DNA of 64,000 nucleotides. Source: Nonomuraea montanisoli (GTDB taxonomy: Bacteria; Actinomycetota; Actinomycetes; Streptosporangiales; Streptosporangiaceae). Made by a program: the position numbers and the translations under genes. The notes beneath the pieces are model-generated. The model saw only the letters and a list, made by a program, of their open reading frames with translations, had not been told where the DNA came from and did not search any database. Every line of letters begins with the position of its first letter. The stretch's first letter is position 1. Location of the stretch: NCBI RefSeq assembly GCF_013363975.1, contig NZ_JABWGN010000026.1, forward strand, positions 1-64,000, read 5' to 3'. Of the stretch, positions 41,088-49,684 are shown piece after piece.

Positions 41088-41741
41088 TTAAGGGGCAAGT
41101 CTCTCCAAGACCCACTGAGTTCCGGTCCGGCGGTAGCGGAGGCGGTCGTGCATGCGGTCGAGCTGCCCCTGCCAGAACTCCACCTCCAGCGGCACGACCC
41201 GGTAGCCGCCCCAGAAGTCGGGCACCGGCGGATCGTCCGGCCAGCGCGCCGCCAGCTCCGCGTAGCGGGCGTCCAGCTCCTCCCGCGAGCGCACCACCGC
41301 GCTCTGCCGCGACGCCCACGCGCCGATGCGCGAGCCGTACGGGCGGGAGCGGAAGTAGACGGCCGACTCCTCGTGCGGCAGGCGCGTCACCGAGCCCTCG
41401 ACGCGCACCTGGCGGCGGATGGGGTGCCAGGGGAACAGCAGCGAGGCCCGGGGGTTCTCGGTCAGGTCGCGGCCCTTGCGCGACTCGTAGTTGGTGTAGA
41501 AGACGAAGCCCCGCTCGTCGTAGCCCTTGAGCAGGACCGTGCGGGCGCTGGGCCGGCCGCCGGCCGAGGCGGTGGCCAGCACCATGGCGTTCGGTTCGGG
41601 CACGCCCGCCTGCAGCGCGTCCTCGAACCAGACACTGAATTGGGTGATCGGATCGGCGGCGGCCCCGGTTTCGAGCAGCGGCTCGCCCTCGTACGTGCGG
41701 CGAAGCCCGGCCAGCGAGGGCGGGCGCGAGGTGGCATCCAC
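41088..41741 (-). CDS. pdxH: Pyridoxine/pyridoxamine 5'-phosphate oxidase
   Basis: The 217-residue FMN enzyme makes pyridoxal 5'-phosphate. Segments RTVLLKGYDERGFVFYTNYE, GRDLTENPRASLLFPWHPIR, QVRVEGSVTRLPHEESAVYF, GSRIGAWASRQS and FWGGYRVVPLEVEFWQG with RLHDR-like RMHDRLRYRR are all diagnostic. The start is GTG at 41741. The next gene downstream is an MFS exporter. Confidence 0.95.
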   Translation of the reverse strand: MDATSRPPSLAGLRRTYEGEPLLETGAAADPITQFSVWFEDALQAGVPEPNAMVLATASAGGRPSARTVLLKGYDERGFVFYTNYESRKGRDLTENPRASLLFPWHPIRRQVRVEGSVTRLPHEESAVYFRSRPYGSRIGAWASRQSAVVRSREELDARYAELAARWPDDPPVPDFWGGYRVVPLEVEFWQGQLDRMHDRLRYRRTGTQWVLERLAP

Positions 41742-41917
41742 GAGACGGTATTCTTGCGCGCTCGGCCGTGAACCCCATACCGAGCCCCCGACCTGGGGCG
41801 ATGGCGTTTCAACGGGTCCGGAGACCGAGCATGACTCGGCAGGGGGTTAAATTGACCCGCCGGTATCTCGACATCAAGGCATTGCCGGAACATGGCAAGA
41901 AAGGGAGGCGGCCAATA

Positions 41918-43024
41918 ATGTCCGACTTCAAACCCGGCCTCGAAGGCGTCGTGGCCTTCGAGACCGAGATCGCGGAACCGGACAAAGAAGGAGGCGCCCT
42001 TCGATACCGGGGCGTCGACATCGAAGAGCTGGTCGGCCGTGTCCCGTTCGGGCACGTTTGGGGCCTGCTGGTGGACAACAAGTTCCAGCCGGGCCTGCCC
42101 CCGGCGGAGCCGTACCCCATCCCCGTCCACTCCGGTGACATCCGGGTCGACGTGCAGAGCGCCCTGGCCATGCTGGCCCCGGCGTACGGCTTCAAGCCGC
42201 TGCTCGACATCTCGGACGAGGAGGCGCGCGACCAGCTCGCCCGCGCCTCGGTGATGGCCCTGTCCTTCGTGGCGCAGTCGGCGCGCGGCCTCGGCCTGCC
42301 GATGGTGCCGCAGAGCCGGGTGGACGAGGCGAAGACGATCGTCGAGCGGTTCATGATCCGTTGGCGCGGTGAGCCGGACCCCCGGCACGTCAAGGCCATC
42401 GACGCCTATTGGACCTCCGCCGCCGAGCACGGCATGAACGCCTCGACGTTCACCGCCCGGGTCATCGCCTCGACCGGCGCCGACGTGGCGGCCGCGCTGT
42501 CCGGCGCCGTGGGGGCCATGTCGGGTCCGCTGCACGGCGGCGCCCCGGCCCGCGTGCTGCACATGATCGAGGGCGTCGAGCAGATGGGCGACGCCAAGAA
42601 GTACGTGCAGAGTGAGCTGGACAAGGGCCAGCGGCTGATGGGCTTCGGCCACCGCGTCTATCGCGCCGAGGACCCGCGTGCCCGCGTGCTGCGCCGTACG
42701 GCCAAGGAGCTCGACGCCCCGCGCTACGAGGTGGCGGCGGCGCTGGAGCAGGCCGCGCTGGAGGAGCTGCACGCCCGCAAGCCCGACCGGGTGCTGGCCA
42801 CCAACGTGGAGTACTGGGCCGCCGTGGTCCTCGACTTCGCCGAGGTGCCCTCCCACATGTTCACCTCGATGTTCACCTGCGCCCGCACGGCCGGTTGGGC
42901 CGCGCACATCCTGGAGCAGAAGAAGACGGGCCGTCTGGTCCGCCCGAGCGCCAGGTACACCGGCCCGGCGTCGCGTCCGCTCAGCGACGTGCCCGGTGCC
43001 GCCGAGGTCGCCGGCACCATCTGA
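41918..43024 (+). CDS. citA: Citrate synthase (type 2)
   Basis: The 368-residue enzyme condenses oxaloacetate and acetyl-CoA. GVDIEELVGRVPFGHVWGLL at the N-terminus is followed by active-site His residues in NASTFTARVIASTGAD ... SGPLHGGAPARVLHM and MGFGHRVYRAEDPRARVLRR, then Asp/Arg in VEYWAAVVLDFAEVPSHMFT. Length fits the small secondary citrate synthases of actinobacteria. The start is ATG at 41918 with GGGAGG upstream; the open frame further up is not needed. Confidence 0.93.
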   Translation: MSDFKPGLEGVVAFETEIAEPDKEGGALRYRGVDIEELVGRVPFGHVWGLLVDNKFQPGLPPAEPYPIPVHSGDIRVDVQSALAMLAPAYGFKPLLDISDEEARDQLARASVMALSFVAQSARGLGLPMVPQSRVDEAKTIVERFMIRWRGEPDPRHVKAIDAYWTSAAEHGMNASTFTARVIASTGADVAAALSGAVGAMSGPLHGGAPARVLHMIEGVEQMGDAKKYVQSELDKGQRLMGFGHRVYRAEDPRARVLRRTAKELDAPRYEVAAALEQAALEELHARKPDRVLATNVEYWAAVVLDFAEVPSHMFTSMFTCARTAGWAAHILEQKKTGRLVRPSARYTGPASRPLSDVPGAAEVAGTI

Positions 43025-43055
43025 CCCCGGCGCCCACAAGGCCGAAGGTCAGCTC

Positions 43056-43085
43056 ACCGCCCGGGTGCGACATCACCCGGGCGGT
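43056..43085 (+). terminator. Terminator after citrate synthase
   Basis: ACCGCCCGGGTG and CACCCGGGCGGT form a perfect 12-base-pair stem with a 6-base loop, 32 bases after the stop codon. Confidence 0.75.
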
Positions 43086-43158
43086 ACGGTGCTGCCCAGT
43101 CGTGCCCCGCCCACATCTCACATTCCGGACCCGGCGCGAGTCACCCTGACCGGCTCAG

Positions 43159-43164
43159 TAACCT
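43159..43164 (+). promoter_or_regulatory. -10 box of serC (leaderless)
   Basis: TAACCT ends 6 bases before the GTG start of serC; there is no Shine-Dalgarno sequence. Confidence 0.4.
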
Positions 43165-43170
43165 GGTCGG

Positions 43171-44280
43171 GTGGCTGACATCGTGATTCCCGCTGACATC
43201 AAGCCCGCCGACGGCCGCTTCGGCTGCGGGCCCTCGAAGGTTCGCACCGAGCAGCTGGCCGCCCTCGCCTCCGCCGGGGCGAGCGTCATGGGCACCTCCC
43301 ACCGCCAGAAGCCGGTCAAGGAGCTGGTCGGCCGCGTGCGCTCCGGGCTGGCCGACCTGTTCTCGCTGCCCGAGGGCTACCAGGTCGTCCTCGGCAACGG
43401 CGGCACCACCGCGTTCTGGGACATCGCCTCCTTCGGGCTCATCCGCGACCGCTCGCAGCATCTGTCGTTCGGCGAGTTCTCGTCCAAGTTCGCCACCGTC
43501 GCCCGCAAGGCGCCGTGGCTGGGCGAGCCCTCGGTGATCAAGTCCGAGGTGGGCACCCACCCGGCGGCGGTCGCCGAGGACGGCGTCGACGTCTACGCGC
43601 TCACCCACAACGAGACCTCGACCGGCGTGGCCATGCCGATCCGGCGCGTGGGCTCCGACGACTCGCTGGTGCTCGTGGACGCCACCTCCGGCGCGGGCGG
43701 CCTGCCCGTGTCGATCGAGGAGACCGACGTCTACTACTTCGCGCCGCAGAAGAGCTTCGCCTCCGACGGCGGCCTGTGGATCGCGCTGATGTCCCCGCGC
43801 GCGCTGGCCCGCGTCGAGGAGATCGCCGCCACCGACCGCTACGTGCCGGAGTTCTTCAGCCTGCCGGTCGCCGTCGACAACTCCGCCAAGGACCAGACCT
43901 ACAACACCCCGTCCGTGGCCACGCTGTTCCTGCTGGCCGACCAGCTCGACTGGATGAACGGCAACGGCGGCCTGGCCTGGACCACCTCGCGCACGGCCGA
44001 CTCGGCGCAGCGCCTGTACTCGTGGGCCGAGAAGTCGTCCTACGCGACGCCGTTCGCCGCGCCGGAGTTCCGCTCGCAGGTGGTCGGCACGATCGACTTC
44101 TCCGACGAGGTCGACGCGGCGGCGGTGGCCAAGGTGCTGCGCTCCAACGGCATCGTCGACACCGAGCCGTACCGCAAGCTGGGCCGCAACCAGCTCCGGG
44201 TGGCGATGTTCCCGGCGATCGACCCGGCCGACGTCGAGGCCCTGACCGTGTGCATCGACCACGTGGTCGAGCGCCTCTAG
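43171..44280 (+). CDS. serC: Phosphoserine aminotransferase
   Basis: The 369-residue class V aminotransferase of serine synthesis. FGCGPSKVRTEQLAALA, MGTSHRQKPVKELVGRVRSG and VVLGNGGTTAFWDIASFGLI are diagnostic for the actinobacterial type, with PLP Lys in YYFAPQKSFASDGGLW and THNETSTGVAMPIRR. It converts 3-phosphohydroxypyruvate to phosphoserine and may act in PLP synthesis. The start is GTG at 43171, probably leaderless. Confidence 0.95.
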   Translation: MADIVIPADIKPADGRFGCGPSKVRTEQLAALASAGASVMGTSHRQKPVKELVGRVRSGLADLFSLPEGYQVVLGNGGTTAFWDIASFGLIRDRSQHLSFGEFSSKFATVARKAPWLGEPSVIKSEVGTHPAAVAEDGVDVYALTHNETSTGVAMPIRRVGSDDSLVLVDATSGAGGLPVSIEETDVYYFAPQKSFASDGGLWIALMSPRALARVEEIAATDRYVPEFFSLPVAVDNSAKDQTYNTPSVATLFLLADQLDWMNGNGGLAWTTSRTADSAQRLYSWAEKSSYATPFAAPEFRSQVVGTIDFSDEVDAAAVAKVLRSNGIVDTEPYRKLGRNQLRVAMFPAIDPADVEALTVCIDHVVERL

Positions 44281-44300
44281 CCGGCGGATCACGCGGAGAC

Positions 44301-44334
44301 GCCCCCGCACCCGCCGGCAGGCGGTGTGCGGGGC
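44301..44334. terminator. Terminator between serC and rhomboid gene
   Basis: GCCCCCGCACCCGCC and GGCGGTGTGCGGGGC pair with one or two bulges around a 4-base loop. It lies between two convergent genes and may serve both. Confidence 0.6.
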
Positions 44335-44350
44335 CGTTCGCGTCGCGAGG

Positions 44351-44974
44351 TCAGGACGGCAGGGCGGCGGGGCGCTTGCGGCGCAGCACCCAGGCCGCCA
44401 CGATGCCGCCGATCAGGCCGAACAGGTGGCCCTGCCACGAGATGCCCTGCTGGTTGGGCAGCAGCCCCCACAGGATCGAGTAGTACGCGATGGCCACGCC
44501 GACGCCGATGACGATGTCGAGGGCGCGGCGGTCGAACAGCCCCCGGCACACGACGTACCCGAAGTAGCCGAACACCAGCCCGCTGGCGCCGACCGTGATG
44601 ATCTCCGGGCTGCTGAGCCAGGTGCCGAGGCCGCCGATGACGATGATGAGCGCGCTGGCCGCGAAGAAGCGGCCGAGGCCGCGCACGGCGGCCAGGAAGC
44701 CGAGGACGAGCAGCGGCAGCGAGTTGGCCATGAGGTGGCCGAAGCCGACGTGCAGGAACGGCGCGAACAGGATGCCGGCCAGCCCGTCGGGCTCCCAGCC
44801 GACGATGCCGAACTGCCGGTCGAGGGTGCCGTCCAGCACGTAGTCCACGACCTCGACGCCCCACATCACGCCCAGGATCACCAGCATGACGACGAGGGCG
44901 CTCAGCGCGCCGGTGAGCAGCGTGCCCGCCCCGCGCTTGACCGACTCGTACCTCGCCCTGGAATCGTCGCTCAT
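44351..44974 (-). CDS. Rhomboid-family intramembrane serine protease
   Basis: The 207-residue protein has six predicted helices. The conserved loop HVGFGHLMANSLPLLVLG, the catalytic Ser in VGASGLVFGYFGYV and the His in WQGHLFGLIGG fit rhomboid proteases. It cuts membrane proteins within the bilayer; targets unknown. Confidence 0.9.
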   Translation of the reverse strand: MSDDSRARYESVKRGAGTLLTGALSALVVMLVILGVMWGVEVVDYVLDGTLDRQFGIVGWEPDGLAGILFAPFLHVGFGHLMANSLPLLVLGFLAAVRGLGRFFAASALIIVIGGLGTWLSSPEIITVGASGLVFGYFGYVVCRGLFDRRALDIVIGVGVAIAYYSILWGLLPNQQGISWQGHLFGLIGGIVAAWVLRRKRPAALPS

Positions 44975-45042
44975 ACGCCCTCCCGCTCCACGCCCTCTCT
45001 TTACCGTACGCAGGGCCCGTCATGCGCGCGTGCGGAAAACAA

Positions 45043-45067
45043 CCCCCTCCCCGGGGCGGGGAGGGGG
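45043..45067 (-). terminator. Terminator of the hydratase/dehydrogenase operon
   Basis: CCCCCTCCCC and GGGGAGGGGG form a perfect 10-base-pair stem with a 5-base loop, followed on the minus strand by GTTGTTTTCC. It is the clearest intrinsic terminator with a T tract in the window. Confidence 0.85.
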
Positions 45068-45084
45068 CGAGAAACTCCGCCGGG

Positions 45085-45849
45085 CTACTCGCCCTTCCAC
45101 TGGGGGGCGCGCTTCTCGGCGAACGCCGCCGCGCCCTCCATGGCGTCCTTGGAGCCGAACACCGGGTTGATGATCTCGCCCTGGCGGCGGAACATCTCCT
45201 CCAGCGGCCAGTCCTGCGACTCGATGATCACCCGCTTGGTCGCCGCGAGAGCCAGCGGCGCGTTGGCCGCGATCTTGCGGGCCAGCTCCAGCGCGCCCTC
45301 CAGGGCGGCGCCGGGCTCGGTGATCCGGTTGACCAGGCCCAGCTCGTACAGGCGCGAGGCCGGGTAGTGGTCGCCGGTCAGGGCGATCTCCATGGCCACG
45401 TGGTACGGCACGCGGCGCGGCAGCCGCATGATGCCGCCCGCGCCCGCGACCAGCCCCCGCTTGGGCTCCGGCAGGCCGAACGTCGCCTCGGAGGAGGCCA
45501 CGACGAGGTCGCAGGACAGCGCGAGCTCGAAGCCGCCCGCCAGGGCGTACCCCTCGACCGCGGCCACCAGCGGCTTGCGCGGCGGCCCCTCGGTGAGACC
45601 GCCGAAGCCGCGCCCCTCGACCACGGGGAAGTCGCCGGCCAGGAAGCCCTTGAGGTCCATGCCGGCGCTGAACGTGCCGCCCGCGCCGGTCAGGACGTAG
45701 GCGGAGACGTCGGGGCGGCCGTCGAGCGCGTCCAGCGCCTCGGCGATGCCCCGGGCCACCGCGCCGTTGATCGCGTTGCGCGCCTTCGGGCGGTTGATCG
45801 TGAGCACGGCGACGCCGCCGGACTCCTCGACGAGCACGTCGTCAGACAC
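45085..45849 (-). CDS. Enoyl-CoA hydratase
   Basis: The 254-residue crotonase-fold enzyme. Active-site loops are TFSAGMDLKGFLAGD and EGYALAGGFELALSCDLVVA (oxyanion hole) with SSEATFGLPEPKRGLVAGAG carrying the catalytic Glu position. It hydrates trans-2-enoyl-CoA in beta-oxidation. GTG start 6 bases after the upstream SDR gene, so they form an operon. Confidence 0.92.
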   Translation of the reverse strand: MSDDVLVEESGGVAVLTINRPKARNAINGAVARGIAEALDALDGRPDVSAYVLTGAGGTFSAGMDLKGFLAGDFPVVEGRGFGGLTEGPPRKPLVAAVEGYALAGGFELALSCDLVVASSEATFGLPEPKRGLVAGAGGIMRLPRRVPYHVAMEIALTGDHYPASRLYELGLVNRITEPGAALEGALELARKIAANAPLALAATKRVIIESQDWPLEEMFRRQGEIINPVFGSKDAMEGAAAFAEKRAPQWKGE

Positions 45850-45855
45850 GTGACC

Positions 45856-46629
45856 TCACTTGGGCTGGAAGCGGATGCCGCCGTCGAAGCGGACGACCTC
45901 GGCGTTCATGTAGTTGTTCTCGACGAGGGAGCGGACGAGGTGGGCGAACTCGCTCGCCTGGCCCATGCGCTTGGGGAAGACGACCGGCGCGACCAGCTTG
46001 GCCTTGAACTCCTCGGCGTTGGGGTTGAAGCCGTAGATGGGGGTGTCGATGATGCCGGGGCAGATCGTGTTGACGCGGACGCCGATGGCGGCCAGGTCGC
46101 GGGCGGCGGGCACGGTCATGCCGACGATGCCGCCCTTGGAGGCGGAGTAGGCGAGCTGGCCGGTCTGGCCCTCCAAGGCCGCCACGGACGCGGTGTTGAT
46201 CACCACGCCGCGCTGGCCGTCGCCGTCCACCGGCTCGGTCTTCGCGATGGCGGCGGCGCCGATGCGCATGAGGTTGAACGTGCCGATCAGGTTGACCTCG
46301 ATGACCTTGCGGTAGGAGGCCGCGCTGTGGGGGTTGCCCTCCCGGTTGACCGTGCGCTCGGCCCAGCCGATGCCCGCGCTGTTGACCACGACGCGCAGCG
46401 GCTTGCCGGTGGCGACGGCGGCATCGACGGCTGCCTGCACCTGGTCCTCGTCGGACACGTCGGTGCGGACGAAGACGCCGCCGAGCTCGTCGGCGACGGC
46501 CTTGCCGCGCTCCTCGTTCAGGTCGGCGATCACGACGGTCGCGCCGTGCCGCGCGAGCTCGCGGGCGGTGGCCTCACCGAGGCCGCTGGCGCCGCCGGAG
46601 ATGATTGCTGCAGATCCGTTCACGTCCAT
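45856..46629 (-). CDS. Short-chain 3-hydroxyacyl-CoA dehydrogenase
   Basis: The 257-residue SDR oxidoreductase has the cofactor loop ISGGASGLGEATARELARHG, NSAG (VVVNSAGIGW) and catalytic Ser/Tyr/Lys in NTASVAALEGQTGQLAYSAS KGG (YxxxK). The order resembles HSD10-type 3-hydroxyacyl-CoA dehydrogenases, next in beta-oxidation after the hydratase encoded downstream. ATG at 46629 has TAGGGT 7 bases upstream (leaderless). Confidence 0.9.
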   Translation of the reverse strand: MDVNGSAAIISGGASGLGEATARELARHGATVVIADLNEERGKAVADELGGVFVRTDVSDEDQVQAAVDAAVATGKPLRVVVNSAGIGWAERTVNREGNPHSAASYRKVIEVNLIGTFNLMRIGAAAIAKTEPVDGDGQRGVVINTASVAALEGQTGQLAYSASKGGIVGMTVPAARDLAAIGVRVNTICPGIIDTPIYGFNPNAEEFKAKLVAPVVFPKRMGQASEFAHLVRSLVENNYMNAEVVRFDGGIRFQPK

Positions 46630-46636
46630 ATCCCGG

Positions 46637-46642
46637 ACCCTA
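46637..46642 (-). promoter_or_regulatory. -10 box of the SDR/hydratase operon (leaderless)
   Basis: TAGGGT on the minus strand ends 7 bases before the ATG at 46629. Confidence 0.45.
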
Positions 46643-46677
46643 ACCCGCCGACCGAATGAAGTTCTACTCGGGGTGGG

Positions 46678-47016
46678 TTAAATCTCACCCACAGCGCTGT
46701 CGACGTCGGAGTACACCTTGATCCGCCGGTCGAGGCCGGTGGTGCGCAGGATCCGGGCCACCGGGGCCTGGGGCGCCGCCAGCGACACCCCGCCGCCCTC
46801 GCCGGTCGCCAGCCGCCACGCCTCGATGAGCACCGACAGGCCGCTGGAGTCCATGAACGACAGCAGCTGGAGGTCGAGGACGAGCCGGGCGCTGTCCTGC
46901 TTGATGGCGTCGCGTACCTCGTCGCGGAGGAACGGCGCCGTGAAAAGGTCGAGCTCACCCTCCACGGCCACCACCACGGCGTCACCGAGGGCGTGTCGCG
47001 CAAGCCGCAGCTTCAT
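46678..47016 (-). CDS. STAS-domain anti-sigma factor antagonist
   Basis: The 112-residue STAS protein contains GELDLFTAPFLRDEVRDAIK and LSFMDSSGLSVLIEAWRLA; the Ser in MDSSGL is the normal phosphorylation site. When dephosphorylated, such proteins bind and neutralise anti-sigma kinases. The SpoIIE-type phosphatase with a kinase domain at 36002-38221 is a candidate partner, though 8 kb apart. Confidence 0.92.
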   Translation of the reverse strand: MKLRLARHALGDAVVVAVEGELDLFTAPFLRDEVRDAIKQDSARLVLDLQLLSFMDSSGLSVLIEAWRLATGEGGGVSLAAPQAPVARILRTTGLDRRIKVYSDVDSAVGEI

Positions 47017-47070
47017 TGGGCCCCTCCTCGATGAGCCACTGTACTTCTCCCGGAGGCGCGGTGGCGCGGC

Positions 47071-47817
47071 TCAGGCGGGCTCGGCGGGGGCCGGAATGGC
47101 GAAGCCGTACGGAAGCTCCAGCCGGTGGGCCGCGAGCAGGCCGGTGTCGGCGAGGAGCTCGCGCGTGGGCCCGTCGGCGGCGATCACCCCGTCGGAGAGG
47201 ATCAGCGAGCGCTCGCACAGCTCCAGCGCGTACGGCAGGTCGTGCGTGACCATGAGCACGGTCACGTCGAGCGAGCGCAGGACCTCGGCCAGCTCCCTGC
47301 GGGCGGCCGGGTCGAGGTTGGACGACGGCTCGTCCAGCACGAGGATCTCGGGCTCCATCGCGAGCACGGTCGCCACGGCCACCCTGCGCCGCTGGCCGAA
47401 CGACAGGTGGTGCGGCGGCCGGTCGATGGCCTCCAGCATGCCGACCCGTTCGAGGGCGCCCTTGACCGCGCGCTCCAGCTCCTCGCCGGTCAGGCCCATG
47501 TTGGCCGGGCCGAAGGCCACGTCGTCGCGGACGGTCGGCATGAAGAGCTGGTCGTCGGGGTCCTGGAAGACCAGGCCGACCCGGCGGCGGACCTCCTTGA
47601 GCGTGTCCTTGCGCACGGGCGTGCCGGCCACGGTCACCGTGCCGTGCCCGGCGGTGAGGATGCCGTTGAGGTGCATGACGAGCGTGGTCTTGCCCGCGCC
47701 GTTCGGGCCGAGCAGCGCGACCCGCTCGCCCCGGCCGATCGTGAGGTCCACGCCGAACAGGGCCTGCGTGCCGTCCGGGTAGGCGTAGGCCAGACGCGAG
47801 ACTTCGAGTGAGTTCAC
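47071..47817 (-). CDS. cbiO: Cobalt/nickel ECF transporter ATPase
   Basis: The 248-residue ABC ATPase. Walker A LLGPNGAGKTTL, Q-loop FQDPDDQLF (the DPDDQ form typical of ECF transporters), signature HHLSFGQRRRVAVA, Walker B ILVLDEPSSNLDP and VTHD are present. It powers metal uptake with the membrane subunits encoded upstream. GTG start overlaps the cbiQ stop by 4 bases (GTGA). Confidence 0.9.
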   Translation of the reverse strand: MNSLEVSRLAYAYPDGTQALFGVDLTIGRGERVALLGPNGAGKTTLVMHLNGILTAGHGTVTVAGTPVRKDTLKEVRRRVGLVFQDPDDQLFMPTVRDDVAFGPANMGLTGEELERAVKGALERVGMLEAIDRPPHHLSFGQRRRVAVATVLAMEPEILVLDEPSSNLDPAARRELAEVLRSLDVTVLMVTHDLPYALELCERSLILSDGVIAADGPTRELLADTGLLAAHRLELPYGFAIPAPAEPA

Positions 47818-48569
47818 AGGGACAGTCCCAACACCGCTAGAGCCGAAACCGGCAGCAGGAGCGCGACCCCCCACTGCGCGGCCGACGCCGAGACCTCGCC
47901 GAGCATCGGCATCCGGCCGGAGTAGCCGCGGCTCAGCATCGCCAGGTGCACTCTCTCACCCCGCTCGTACGAGCGGATGAACAGGGCCCCCGCCGAGCGG
48001 GCGACGGCCGGGATCTGCCGGACGTCGCGGGCCTCGAAGCCGCGCGACTCGCGCGCCACCCGCATCCGCCGCATCTCGTCCAGGATCACGTCGAGGTAGC
48101 GCAGCATGAACATGGCGATCTGCACCAGCAGCGACGGCACGCGCAGCCGCTGCGCCCCGAGCAGGATCACCCGGGGCTCGGTCGTGGCCGCCAGCAGGAT
48201 GGAGGCGACCACGCCCAGCGTGGCCTTGGCCAGGATGTTCCACGCCGCCCACAGCCCGGGCACGCTGAGCGAGAGGCCGAGCACCGTGGTCCGCTCCCCC
48301 AGCCCGATCACCGGGATGAGGAAGGCGAACAGCACGAACGGCAGCTCGATCGCCATCCGCCGCAGCACGTGGCCGGGCGGCACGCGGGCGGCCCAGGCCA
48401 CGGCCGCCAGCAGCAGCGCGTACGCGGCGAACGCCCAGAACCGCTCGCGCGGCGTGGCCACCACGACCACGGCGAAGGCGAAGGCCGCGAGCAGCTTGCA
48501 CTGCGGCGGCAGCCGGTGGACCGCCGAAGCGCCCGGCAGGTAGAGCTGGTGGTGGTGCCCCGCGCCCAC
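47814..48569 (-). CDS. cbiQ: Cobalt/nickel ECF transporter T component
   Basis: The 251-residue membrane protein begins with a His-rich segment MGAGHHHQLYLPGASAVHRL, has about five helices and the two charged RSYERGERVHLAMLSRGYSG and ARESRGFEARDVRQ motifs that contact the ATPase. It is coupled by a 4-base overlap to cbiO and lies 9 bases after the cbiMN gene. Confidence 0.88.
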   Translation of the reverse strand: MGAGHHHQLYLPGASAVHRLPPQCKLLAAFAFAVVVVATPRERFWAFAAYALLLAAVAWAARVPPGHVLRRMAIELPFVLFAFLIPVIGLGERTTVLGLSLSVPGLWAAWNILAKATLGVVASILLAATTEPRVILLGAQRLRVPSLLVQIAMFMLRYLDVILDEMRRMRVARESRGFEARDVRQIPAVARSAGALFIRSYERGERVHLAMLSRGYSGRMPMLGEVSASAAQWGVALLLPVSALAVLGLSL

Positions 48570-48578
48570 GACGTTTCC

Positions 48579-49610
48579 TCAGACCTTGACCTGGTCGTCC
48601 CCGGCGGCGGGGGCGTGCCCGCGGGTGCGCGCCGCGTAGGCGACGGCGCCGGCGACGAGCAGCACGATGCCCACACCGACGACCCCGGCCACGCCCACGG
48701 GGATCCCGCCGACCTCGCCGTAGTCGCCCAGCGGCGACCAGCTCATCAGGTGGTCCGTCGCCTGGTCGAGGAAGCCCTTGTTCTCGGCCACGGCCTCCAG
48801 GCCGTCGGGGCTGGAGGAGGCGAAGAACGACACGACGCCCGCCAGCAGCAGCGTCAGGCCGACGCCGCCGAGCAGGAACGGCCGCACTCCGTGGCCGGCC
48901 GTCGCCGGCCGGGCCGCCGGCTCCACCGTCGTGACCCCGTCCGGGCCGCGCAGCACCAGCGGCGAGGCCAGCCCGCGCGCGCCGTACACGAGGTCGGGCC
49001 GGACGGCGAGGACCGCGCCGACCGTGAACGCGGTGATGAGGCCCTCGCCGATGCCGATGAGCACGTGGACGCCGCCCATCGCCGCGGCCACCGCCGACAC
49101 CTCGATCGGCGCGGTGCCGCCGATCCAGAACAGCAGGGTGAACGCCAGCGCCGCGGCGGGCACCGAGATCAGGGAGGCGAGGAACGCGGCGATCGTCACC
49201 CCGCCCTTGCCCCGGACGAGCTGGGTGACCAGCCGGAAGACACCCCAGCCGACGAGCACGGTGACGATGCCCATGATCGTGATGTTGATGCCCAGCGCCG
49301 TGAGCCCGCCGTCGGCGAAGAACACGCCCTGGACGAGCAGGACCACGGCCATGCACAGGACCCCTGTGTAGGGACCCACGAGGATCGCCGCCAGCGCGCC
49401 TCCGAGCAGGTGCCCGCTGGTGCCGGCGGCGACCGGGAAGTTCAGCATCTGCACGGCGAAGATGAACGCGGCGACGAGGCCCGCCATCGGGGCGGTGCGG
49501 TCGTCGAGCTCGCGCCGGGCGCCGCGCAGGCACACGGCCACTCCGGCCGCGGCCACGGCTCCGGCGGAAACGGACACGGCCGCGTTGAAGAAGCCATCGG
49601 GTACGTGCAC
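48579..49610 (-). CDS. cbiMN: CbiM-CbiN fusion, substrate subunit
   Basis: The 343-residue membrane protein starts MHVPDGFFNAAVSVSAGAVA, giving MHVPDGF with the metal-binding His2 and Asp5, and later GTSGHLLGGALAAILVGPYT. The C-terminal third (LLAGVVSFFASSSPDGLEAV ... MSWSPLGDYG) is a CbiN-like extension fused onto CbiM. It binds Co2+ or Ni2+ on the outside and passes it inward. GTG start with GTGAAGGA upstream. Confidence 0.88.
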   Translation of the reverse strand: MHVPDGFFNAAVSVSAGAVAAAGVAVCLRGARRELDDRTAPMAGLVAAFIFAVQMLNFPVAAGTSGHLLGGALAAILVGPYTGVLCMAVVLLVQGVFFADGGLTALGINITIMGIVTVLVGWGVFRLVTQLVRGKGGVTIAAFLASLISVPAAALAFTLLFWIGGTAPIEVSAVAAAMGGVHVLIGIGEGLITAFTVGAVLAVRPDLVYGARGLASPLVLRGPDGVTTVEPAARPATAGHGVRPFLLGGVGLTLLLAGVVSFFASSSPDGLEAVAENKGFLDQATDHLMSWSPLGDYGEVGGIPVGVAGVVGVGIVLLVAGAVAYAARTRGHAPAAGDDQVKV

Positions 49611-49625
49611 GGCACATCCTTCACC

Positions 49626-49646
49626 TAGGGCAGCACAACAGCCCTA
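49626..49646 (-). promoter_or_regulatory. Hairpin in the cbiMN leader
   Basis: TAGGGC and GCCCTA pair across 9 bases directly upstream of the ribosome-binding site of cbiMN. It may influence translation or be a repressor site; no cobalamin riboswitch is recognised. Confidence 0.4.
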
Positions 49647-49684
49647 CTTTAGGACATTGTCTTGCACCTGCACATAGTTGGCAA

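Noticed and set aside
45022..46659. Long plus-strand frame opposite the hydratase/dehydrogenase operon
   Set aside because: Both minus-strand genes have full catalytic motifs; the plus frame is an antisense shadow.
49611..49684. Cobalamin riboswitch upstream of cbiMN
   Set aside because: The gap to the upstream gene is only 74 bases and the B12-box type sequence is not seen.
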